A DNA stretch of 64,000 nucleotides from Microglena sp. YARC (taxonomy: Eukaryota > Chlorophyta > Chlorophyceae > Chlamydomonadales > Chlamydomonadaceae): contig CM039463.1 in NCBI GenBank assembly GCA_022414725.1, positions 52,529,405 through 52,593,404 of the forward strand, given 5' to 3'. The first letter of the stretch is position 1; every line of letters starts with the position of its first letter. Under the pieces are notes generated by a model. It was not told where the DNA came from. It saw nothing but the letters and a program-made list of their open reading frames with translations, and ran no database searches. Position numbers and translations under genes: made by a program. Below, in pieces: positions 31,201 to 42,918 of this stretch.

Positions 31201-34200
31201 AGGGGGCCAGCCCGTTTGATTGCACTGGGGCCAACCACACTAACACCATACATACCTACCTGCTGCTATCAAGTCCTCAACAGACTGGTACATAAGCCCA
31301 TCCGCGCCCAAAACTCCCTGAAGGGTGGAAGCAAAGGAGCCCCAAGGAACAAACACCATACACATACATACCTGCAACTAACAACTAACTAACTAACAAC
31401 TTACTAACAAACAACTAACTAACTAAATAAATAAATAACTAACAACTTACTAACTAACAACTAACTAACTAACTCCATTCATGCATGCATACCTGCCGCT
31501 ATCAAGTCCTCAACAGACTGGTACATCGGCCCATCTGCGCCCAGGATGCTGTAATGGATGGAAGTAGAGGAGCCCCAAGGAACAAACACCATACTCAAAT
31601 ACAAACCTGCAAATAACAACAACTAACTAGCAACGAATAAATAACTGGCAACAAATAACTATCTCCATTCATACACATACCTGCAACTAACTAACAACTA
31701 ACTCCATTCATACACACCTGCTGCTATCAAGTCCTCAACAGTCTGGTAGATCAGCCCATCAGCACCCAGGACGCCGCAGATCTGCTCCACGGTAAGGCCA
31801 TTCGCGACAAACTCTTTCTTGTTGGGCAGGTCGACACCATAGACGTTGGCATGGATGACAGGGGGAGAGGCGGAGCAAAGGTACACCTTAGCAGCTCCAG
31901 CCTTGCGCACCTATGAATACAACCAGATGTGATCACATGGGTATAAGAGTACATGAGTATATGCTTGTATGCTTGTATGATTTTATATCAGACAGGAGGA
32001 GAGGCAGAGGCAAGGTAAACCTTAGCAGCTCCGGTCTTGCGCACCTATGAGTAAAGCAAGATGTAATTGGATGAGTATTTGAGTAAATAAATAAATCTTA
32101 ACTTCCAAGATGTCACAATGACACTTCTAAGGACGTGGGGTAAGGGAACCGGCTCGTAAGTATGCAATGGACGGGCTTACATCACACCTACAGTCCAGTT
32201 ACCATGCCGGTCGACGACCCTCCGGGTGGGCCCAGGTGACCTCGATGGGGTTCGAACCAGCAACCTGATAAGACCCCGCACCTGCTTCCGTTCAACCCGG
32301 GATCGCTCTACGATAGAGCCATAGGTACACAAGGCTGGAGCTGCTAAGGTGTACCTTTGCTCTGCCTCTCGTCTTTTCATACATGCCAACATCTAGGCCT
32401 ATACTAATATACTCGTACAATAACATCTGGGCATGTTTTCATAGGTGCACAAGACTGGAGCTGCTTAGGTGTACCTTTGCTCTGCCTCTCCTTTTTTCAT
32501 ACATGCCAACATCTAGGCATATATCGCTATGACTCACGATTCCTATTGTGTACTGCCTGGTTTGCACATGGTTTCCATGTACAGCTACCCACGTTTGATA
32601 CAGCACATGGAAACCCTGTAGCTGCCTGGGTACTGACAGGGTTTCCATGTACTGTATCAAACTTACCCTTGGACGCAGTGGCACATAATTTAGCGTTTTA
32701 ATAACCCCCTGCTAACCATGTCAACAATCTGGCGCATGGTGGTGCCACGGACGATCGAATAATCTACCAGCAGGACATTGTTGCCATCAAACACTGTGGG
32801 CATGGAAGTCGGCATTTTAATTAACCCCTGCTTACCATGCCAACAATCCATAAACCCTGCTTACCATGCCAACAATCCATAAACCCTGCTTACCATGCCA
32901 ACAATCCATAAACCTTGCTTACCATGCCAACAATCCATAAACCCTGCTTACCATGCCAATAATCCATAAACCCTGCTTACCATGCCAACAATCCATAAAC
33001 CCTGCTTACCATGCCAACAATCCATAAACCCTGCTTACCATGCCAACAATCCATAAACCCTGCTTACCATGCCAACAATCCATAAACCCTGCTTACCATA
33101 AACCATACACCATGAACCCCTGCTGACCATGTCAACAATCTGGCTCATGGTGGTGTCACGGACGATCGAAAACAATTACATTACATTGTCATCAATGCCA
33201 ATAAACCCATGCTGACCATGTCCACTATCAGGCTCATGGTAGTTCCACGGACGATCGAATCATCCACCAGCAGGACGCTCTTTCCCTTGAACACTGTGGG
33301 CATGGCATGGCATTACATCACATTACATTGTCATTGATGACAATTAAACCCTGCTTACCATATCCACTATCTGGCTCATAGTGGTTCCACGGACGATCGA
33401 ATCATCCACCAGCAGGACGTTCTTTCCCTTGAACACTGTGGGCATGGCATTGAGCTTTCGGCGGACACTCATCTCCCTCAGTCGCTGATCAGGCATGATG
33501 AAGGTACGCCCAACATACCGGTTCTTCACCAGCCCCTCCCTGAAAATAAGCAAGTACAATGTTATAAGCAAGTTTCTTACAATAGCAAGTAGAATGTAAT
33601 AAGCAATTTGTGGATTGTAAACCATAATTTTCACACCCAATCACTGGTCAGGCATGATGTAGGTACGCCCAACATAGCGGTTCTTCACCAACCCCTCCCT
33701 GCAGAAAAGCAAGTAGAAAACACCAAGTAAAAAACCTGTTTACATGTCATGAGAGAACCTGTGATGAGAGAACATTTTATTTGGGGTTTAAACCATGATT
33801 TCTCCCTGAATGTCTTATCACGCATGATGAAGGTACGCCCCACGTAGTCAATCTTCACCAAACCTCCCTGCAAATAAGCAAGTTATTTACACTAAGCAAG
33901 TAGAATGTAATAAGCAATTTTTATGTGGGTTTTAAACCATGATTTTCACACCCAATCGATGATCAGGCATGATGAAGGTACGCCCATATAGTGGTCCTTC
34001 ACCAGCCCCTCCCTGAAAATAAGTAGGCAACGGCATCTAGTATTAGTGTTTGAAAAAGTAATATTAACTAACATTCACTTATATTAATATATGTGTGTAT
34101 GTATGTTACAGTCCAGGGGTAGGCCAAATAGGCTTACGGGCCATGGCCAACCCAAGTAAGCGAGTAGTAAACAAAACTAATTTGGCTTACAGGCCATGGC

Positions 34201-37200
34201 CAACCCAAGTAAGCAAGTAGTAAACAAAACTAATTTGGCTTACGGGCCATGGCCAACCCAAGTAAGCAAGTAGTAAACAAAACTAATTTGGCTTACGGGC
34301 CATGGCCAACCCAAGTAAGCAAGTAGTAAACAAAACTAATTTGGCTTACGGGCCATGGCCAACCCAAGTAAGCAAGTAGTAAACAAAACTAATTTGGCTT
34401 ACAGGCCATGGCCAACCCAAGTAAGCAAGTAGTAAACAAAACTAATTTGGCTTACGGGCCATGGCCAACCCAAGTAAGCAAGTAGTAAACAAAACTAAAA
34501 CAACGTTCTATCAAACTTTTTATGATGGCTTTAAACTATGATTTCTCCCCCAATAGCCGATCACACATGATGAAGGTACACACATGATGAAGGTACACAC
34601 ATGATGGAGGTACACACATGATGAAGGTACACACATGATGAAGGTACACACATGATGGAGGTACAAACATGATGAAGGTACACACATGATGGAGGTACAC
34701 ACATGGTGAATGTACACACATGATGGAGGTACACACATGATGAAGGTACACACATGATGAAGGTACACACATGATGGAGGTACACACATGATGAAGGTAC
34801 ACAAATGATGAAGGTACACACATGATGAAGGTACACACATGATGAAGGTACACACATGATGAAGGTACACACATGATGGAGGTACACACATGATGAAGGT
34901 ACACACATGATGGAGGTATACACATGATGGAGGTACACACATGATGAAGGTACACACATGATGGAGGTACACACATGATGAAGGTACACACATGATGGAG
35001 GTACACACATGATGAAGGTACACACATGATGGAGGTACACACATGATGGAGGTACACACATGATGGAGGTACACACATGATGGAGGTACACACATGATGG
35101 AGGTACACACATGATGAAGGTGCACACATGATGGAGGTACACACATGATGAAGGTAAACACATGATGGAGGTACACACATGATGGAGGTACACACATGAT
35201 GAAGGTACACACATGATGGAGGTACACACATGATGGAGGTACACACATGATGAAGGTACACACATGATGGAGGTACACACATGATGAAGGTGCACACATG
35301 ATGGAGGTACACACATGATGAAGGTAAACACATGATGGAGGTACACACATGATGGAGGTACACAAATGATGAAGGTACACACATGATGAAGGTACACACA
35401 TGATGGAGGTACACACATGATGAAGGTACACACATGATGGAGGTACACACATGATGAAGGTACACACATGATGGAGGTACACACATGATGAAGGTGCACA
35501 CAGGATGGAGGTACACACATGATGAAGGTAAACACATGATGGAGGTCAGCAGCCATATGTATGGTAGGGACAGGTCAGCAGTACAAAACAGTACAACAAA
35601 AAAACTGCAGCTCAGCTGTGCGGCAGGGCCAGGTCAGCAGCCATATGTATGGTAGGGACAGGTCAGCAGTATAAAACAGTACAAAACAAAACTGCAGCTC
35701 ACCTGTGCAGCAGGGCCAGGTCAGCAGCCATCTGCATGGTAGGGCCAGGTCTGCAGTACAATACAGTACAAAGCCAAACTGCAGCTCACCTGTACGGCAG
35801 GGCCAGGTTTGCAGCCATCTGTAAAGTAATGCCAGGTCAGCAGTACAAAACTGTACAAAATAATCTGCAGCTCACCTGTACAATAGGGCTAGGTCAGCAG
35901 CCATCTGTGTGGTAGGGCCAGGTCAGCAGTACAATGCAGTACAAAGCCAAACTGCAGCTCACCTGTACGGCAGTGCCAGGTCAGCAGCCATCTGGATAGC
36001 AGCAGGACGTGAGCCATCTGGCACGGGGCAGATAAGGTCGATGTCCCACCCACTTGTCCTGCAGGTAATTTACATGTAAAGTTGATTTTGAATTTGAATT
36101 TGAATATGCACGGGGCAGATGAGGTTGATGTCCCACCCACTTGTCCTGCAGGTAATTTACATGTAAAGTTGATTTTAAATTTGAATTTGAATATGCACGG
36201 GGCAGATGAGGTTGATGTCCCACCCACTCACCCTGCAGATAATTTGAATTTGAAATTGAACATGCACGGGGCAAATGAGGTCGATGTCCCAACCACTTAT
36301 CCTGCAGGTAATTCATATTTGAATTTGAATTTGAAAGGGGCAGATGAGGTCATTATGCTTCCCACACACCCTACAGGTGATATAAATTTGAATTTGAATT
36401 TGCACGGAGCAGATGAGGTCAATGTCCCACCCACTTATCCAGCAGGAAATTCAAATTTGAATTTGAATTTGCAAGGGGCAGATGAGGTCAATATGCTTCC
36501 CTTTCACCCGTCAGGTAATTTGAATTTGAATTTGAATTTGAATTTGCATGGGGCAGATGAGGTCGATGTCCCAACCACTTATCCTGCAGGTAATTCAAAT
36601 TTGAATTTGAATTTGCAAGGGGCAGTTGAGGTCAATGTGCTTCCCACAGACTCTGCAGGAAATTTACGCTTGAATTTGAATTTGAATTTGGAAGGGGCAG
36701 ATGAGGTCGATTTTCCACCCACTCACCCTGCAGGTAATTTAAATTTTAATTTAATTTGAATATGCTCGGGGCAGATGAGGTCAATGTCCCACCCACTCAC
36801 TCTGCAGATAAATTAAGTTGAATTTGAATTTACATTTGCACAGCAACCCACTTGATGCGCTTGGCCAGTCGCGTTCCGAGGTTGAGCTGGAAGTTGTAGA
36901 CTGGGATATTGTTCATCACTGAATCTGGGCAGCAAGGTTGCTGCACTGGAGGTGCACTGTCCAGGGACGCATTCCCCCCCACACACACATCCCATGTTCA
37001 GCTACCAAACCACCCACTCCACACACCCCCTGTACTCAACAGTGCAGGAGTTGCACTGCCCAGGGACCCATCCTCCCACCCACCCACCCCATGTACACCC
37101 ACAAACCCCCCCTCCCCCCTCCCCCCACCCAAACTACCCACCCACCCACCCCATGTACAGCAACCCACTTGATACGCTTGGCCAGTCGGGTTCCGAGGTT

Positions 37201-37654
37201 GACCCACCCACACACCACACACCATTTACAGCTACCCACCCACCCACCCAATGTACAGCTACCCACTTGATACGCTTGGCCAGTCGGGTTCCGAGGTTGA
37301 CCCACCCACACACCACACACCATTTACAGCTACCCACCCACCCACCCAATGTACGCTTGGCCAGTCGGGTTCCGAGGTTAAGCTGGAAGTTGTAGACCGG
37401 GATATTGTTCATCACCGCATCTGGACGGGCAATGTAGATGTTCACAAAAATGCAGGGGTTGCACTGCCAAGGGACGCACCCACACCCACACACCCACACC
37501 CCATGTTCAGCTACCCCCCCCCCACCCACCCACCCCACACACACACACACCATGTTCAGCTACCACTCCCCCCCACACACACCAAGGTAGATGAACTCAA
37601 CAATGCAGTCGAGGGGTTGCACTGCCCAGGGACACACTCACCCACCCACCCACC

Positions 37655-37696
<42 letters not shown>

Positions 37697-40600
37697 TCAC
37701 AGCTACCCACTTGATGCGCTTGGCCAGTCGGGTTCCAAGGTTGAGCTGGAAGTTGTAGACCAGGATGTTGTTCATCACCGAATCTGGGCGGGCAATGTAG
37801 ATGTTCACAAAAATGCAGGGGTTGCACTGCCCAAGGACGCACCCACGCCCACACACCCCACCCACGGGCACCCCATGTTCAGCTACCAACCCATTGCCCC
37901 CTCACACACCCCATGTACTCAACAATGCAGGGGTGCACTGCCCAGGGACGCTTTGCCCACCTACACACACACCCAATTCACAGCTACCCACTTGATGCGC
38001 TTGGCCAGTCGGGTTCCGAGGTTGAGCTGGAAGTTGTAGACCGGGATATTGTTCATCACCGAATCTGGGCGGGCAAGGTAGATGTACTCGAAAATGCAGG
38101 GGTTGCACTGCCCAGGGACGCATTGCCTAGAGAGGAGCTTGCCCAGTGGGGTGATGATGATCATCTCCCCCGGCATCACATCCCTTACGCGCTCAAATCC
38201 AATGGGGCCAAAGGCACAGTCCTCGGAGGCGATGCAGTAGTCGTCGCCGTTGGGGCCGTAGCGCTTTCCGAGCACAAGGGGCCTGACAGGTAGTGGTGGA
38301 TGTGGTGGTGAAGGTGTTGTGGTGGACGTCGTAGTGAAGGTGTTTTTGCTGCTAGTGTTAACAACTTTTAAGTAGTCATCTCCATTGGGTCCACCACACT
38401 TTCCAAGCACCAAGGGCCTGTAGGGTAGTGGTGGAGGAGGTGGATAAGAAGGTTGAGTTGAAGGTTTTATGGTGGTGAAGGTGTTATGGATAAGGTGTTG
38501 CTGCTGCTCCTGTTACCAACTAAAAGCTGTTCAAGGCACAGTAATCGGGCGCGATGTAATAGTCGTTGCCGTTGGGACCGCTGCGCTTTCCAAGCACTAG
38601 GGGGCTAGAAGGGTGGTGGTGGATGTGGTGGTGGATAAGGTGTTGAGGTGAGGTTGTGGTGGTGGATGTGGTGGTGGATAAGGTGTTGAGGTGAGGTTGT
38701 GGTCGTGGATGTCAATGTGAAGGTGTTGTTGCTGCTACTTTTATAAACCCCATGCTTCACAAGGCAAGATGCATAAGTTGTTTCTGTTGGGTTCACCATG
38801 CTTTACAGGCAACATGCTGCACAAGTCACACGCATCAGATGCAATACATACATACAAACTATACATACATCTATACACACATCTACATACATCAACATAT
38901 TTACATACATCTATACATACTATATGTATCATATATACCGGTATGTGTTAACCACGCAAGCCCCGCCACTCATCTAATGCCATGGGAGTGTCGGAACGCA
39001 ACGATTCCAACATCCTTGACCATGCTGGCCACACTAAAAGCGCCTTCTAGCTCCCACATGTTGTCTCTCTTTTTATAAATAAATACCGTACATACATATC
39101 AATATACATGTATACCACGCAAGCACCGCCACTCACCTAATACCATGGGGGCCACGGAACGTAACGAGTCCAACATCCTCCACCATGCTGATAACACTGT
39201 AAGCGCCCTCCAGCACCCTCCAGCACCCTCATTTCTCTCTATTTTGTACATATAAATATATAAATATATAATAAATGCATACTAATATACATGTACTTTG
39301 CAAACTCCGCCACTCACCTAATACCATGAGGGTCGCGGAACGCAACGATTCCAACATCCTTGACCATGCTGATTACACTGTAAGCGCCCTCTAGCACCCT
39401 CATGGTGGCCGTGGCGGCCTCAAACAGGAAGTCAACTTTGTTCTTGTTAGGATCGCAGCCTGTGGTCTGCAGGCAGCGTTGGTGGGCCCTGTGCACCTCG
39501 TCGGCCAGAATGTTGAGCAGGACCTCAGAGTCGCTGTCAGTACGCAAGTGCCTGTGGGGTAGAAGGGAGAGCGAGCGGGTGAGTGGGTGGTGGTGGTGGT
39601 GGTGGTGGTGGAGCTGGTGGGCCTTGTGCACCTCGTCGGCCAGAATGTTGAGCAGCACCTCAGAGTCGCTGTCATTGCGCAAGTGCCTGTGGGGAGGAAG
39701 GGAGAGTGAGCGGGTAGTGGTGGTGGTGGTGGAGGTGGTGGAGGTGGTGGTGGTGGTGTTTTTGGTGGTTCTGGTGGGCCCTGTGCACTTCATTGGCCAG
39801 AATGTTGAGCAGCACCTCAGAGTCGCTGTCAGTACGCAAGTGCCTGTGGGAACGGAAGGATAGCTAGCAGGTGGGTGGGGTGGGCGGGAGGTGTTGCACC
39901 TGGTAGATTTGTTTGAGTTGTTGATGGTGGTGTTGGTGGTGGTGGTGTTGGTGGTGTTGGTGGTTATGATGGTGGTGTTGGTGGTGTTGGTGGTGTTGGT
40001 GGTTATGATGGTGGTGTTGGTGGTTATGATGGTGGTGCGCCTCATCATCGAGGATGTTCAGCAGCACCTCAAGAGTCGCTGTCAGTACGCAAGTGCCTGT
40101 GAGAATGGAGGGAGAGGGAGTGGGTGTGTGCGGTGGTGTTGTCTTTTGTGGATTTGTTTGTATTCATGATTCCCCCCCCCCCCCCCCCCCCCCTCCCCTC
40201 CCCCCTCTCCACCTCCACCACACACACACCCTCTCCCACCACCCATCTCCCACCACAACCACCCCCCCTACCCACCACAACCACCCCACCCCCAAACACA
40301 CCACCCTACCTGTTGAAGAAGGACCTGCTGCTTTGCAACACCTCCCTCAGCTGCGCCGTGTTGGTGAGGTTGCCGTTGTGTATGAGGTACATGCCGAGTG
40401 GTGAGTTGACAAAGAAAGGTTGGGCCTCAGAGGCTGAGGAGGAGCCAGCGGTGGGGTAGCGCACATGGCCCATTCCACTGCTACCTGGGGGGGGTGAGGG
40501 GTGGGGGTGGGGGGGTAGGTGGGTGTGGTGGTAAGTAGGTGGGTGAGGTAGTTGGGAGGGGGGGGGGGGGGGGGGGGAGGGGGGGGGAGGGGGTTGGGGA

Positions 40601-42884
40601 GGTAGGGGGTGCGTGGAGGGGTAGCGCACCTAGCCTGTGCCACTGCTACCTGGGGGGGTAGGTGTGTGGGGTGGTATTTGGGGTGGGGTGGGTAGGGTGT
40701 GGGGTGTGGGTGTGGGGGTGTGGGGCGTGGGTAGGTGGAAGATGGGTGGGGTGGGTAGGTCGTAAGTGGGTAGGAAGTGGTAGGTGGGTGGGGTGTGGAG
40801 GGTAGCGCAGTTACCCCCTTAGGTAGAGAGTACGCTACTGTTGCAGCTCCGCATGTCCGCAGAACGAACGATTGGTACTTAAGTAGGCTACTAATAGCAA
40901 GTAACTGTGGCAGATTCGGATCGAATCCCCACGGGTGCAATTTAGTGTTTGCGGGCGCTGTCAGCCGCCATGGTAGCTTTGTCCAGGTAAAGTAGCAGGG
41001 CGTTCCCTACCACCGTCAGACAGGATCCCTTAATACCACGCCCCACCAGGCGTTATCATTATTCCATTCATCATGGTTTTCCAACTTGGGCTGATCCCTT
41101 CGGCCTACCCTGTCCAGGGTAATTCCATTGACCAAATTGGCCAGCGCTTCAGCGCACTTGAAAACAAAAAAACTGCGCTTTGTAGTGCAAAAAGTGCAAA
41201 TTTGGTGCGCCCTTAGGGGGTTGCAAAACACTGCGCGAAACGCGCAGTGGGGCTCAAAAAGGCAGCGCGCCAGCGCGCAAAAGCGCGCGCTTGGAAGTAA
41301 CCTGACCCGGTCAGAAGGACACAAGGTATCAAATGCGCACTTCGAAGGTTGGCATATGCGCAATGTGCACGTTGCACGCAAGAAGCAGGTCCGGCAATTT
41401 GCAGGCGATGATCACGATACAATAAATATGGGTCCAAAATCCAAAAAATAATTTTGACAAAATGTTCCAAAATGTATTTTGTCTCAACAAACATGCGTAG
41501 GTAGTTAATTGGGTCCAATCGGATAAAGTCGATTTTGCCTCTGCACCGCACTTTGATGGCAGTTGGTTGCGGTTGTGGGTCAGAGAAACGCTCATGCGAC
41601 ATCGTCAGTTGGCTTGAGACGGAAGGCTTGGTCGAGGGGAACCCTTAAGTATAGAGGCACCCCCGGTGTGTCATGTGTGACCAGTGGGGTCCCGGTGTGA
41701 CATGTGTGACCAGTGGGGTCCCGGTGTAACATGTGTGACCAGGAAACATACGGGAAAATACACCTCTAAAAAAGACATTGCCCTTATTCGCACCTGTCAT
41801 CATCTTCATCACGCCCTCCTTTTCAAACACATCCTTCACCACACCATTTGCAAACAAAACAGTTAAAACGTAAAACATAAAAAAACAGAAACATACCGGG
41901 AAATACAACCCTTAAAGACATTGCCCTTATTCGCACCTGTCATCATCTTCATCACGCCCTCCTTATCGAACATATCCTTCACCACACCATTTTCCTTGTA
42001 CTCCTTGAGCCTGTCCCAGTCTGTGGTCACCATGCCAGCCAAGCAATAATATTCAATTGGTAAATTTAAAATATTGCCCTGGTCCGCACCACCACCCACG
42101 CCAAACCACCCCAAACTACGCTGCTTCGCACCTGTCATCATCTTCATCACGCCCTCCTTTTTGAACACGTGCTTCACGAGACCATTCTCCTTGTACTCCT
42201 TGAACTTGTCCCAGTCTGTGGTCACCATGCCGACAGAGCAATTATTTCCAATTGATACATTTAAAACATTACCCTCCTTCGCACCTGGCATCATCTTCAT
42301 CACGCCCTCCTGTTCGAACACATCCTTCACCACACCATTTGCAAACAAAACAGTTGATACATAAAAAATAAATAAACAGAAACATACGGGGAAATACACC
42401 CCTACAAAAAATGCCCTGGTTCACACCTGTCATCATCTTCATCACGCCCTCCTTTTCAAACACATCCTTCACCACACCATTTGCAAACAAAACAGTTAAA
42501 ACGTAAAACATAAAAAAACAGAAACATACCGGGAAATACACCCCTTAAAAACATTGCCCTGGTTAGCACCTGTCATCATCTTCATCACGCCCTCCTTTTC
42601 AAACACATCCTTCACCAGACCATTTTCCTTGTACTCCTTGAACCTGTCCCAGTCTGTGGTCACCATGCCTGCCGAGTCCTGCCCCCGGTGCTGAAGCATG
42701 AGGAGGCCCTCATAAATCTCAACGTTGGCGGGTCCTTCCCTCTTGTAGATGCCGATGATGCCGCACATCTGGGGTGGGATCCTGGGGGGTGGGGTGGGGT
42801 GGGGAAGTGAGGTGTGCGTGTGTGGTGGTGGTGGTGGTAGGCGGGTGGGATCGTTTATGCGTGTGTCTGTGTGGTGTGTGGAGG

Positions 42885-42918
<34 letters not shown>

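Noticed and set aside
32245..32325. Possible tRNA gene on the minus strand
   Set aside because: A and B box-like segments are present, but no anticodon arm or acceptor stem pairs; a SINE is more likely.
34125..34498. CRISPR-like array (53-bp spaced units)
   Set aside because: Direct tandem repeat without unique spacers, in a eukaryotic intron.
34520..35556. Three minus-strand open frames of over 330 codons, Cys/Val/His-rich
   Set aside because: Frames of the 17-bp satellite derived from purF exon 7, located within an intron.
36082..36759. 225-codon plus-strand frame with [13 protein letters not shown] repeats
   Set aside because: Antisense of the purF exon 6 acceptor-edge copies.
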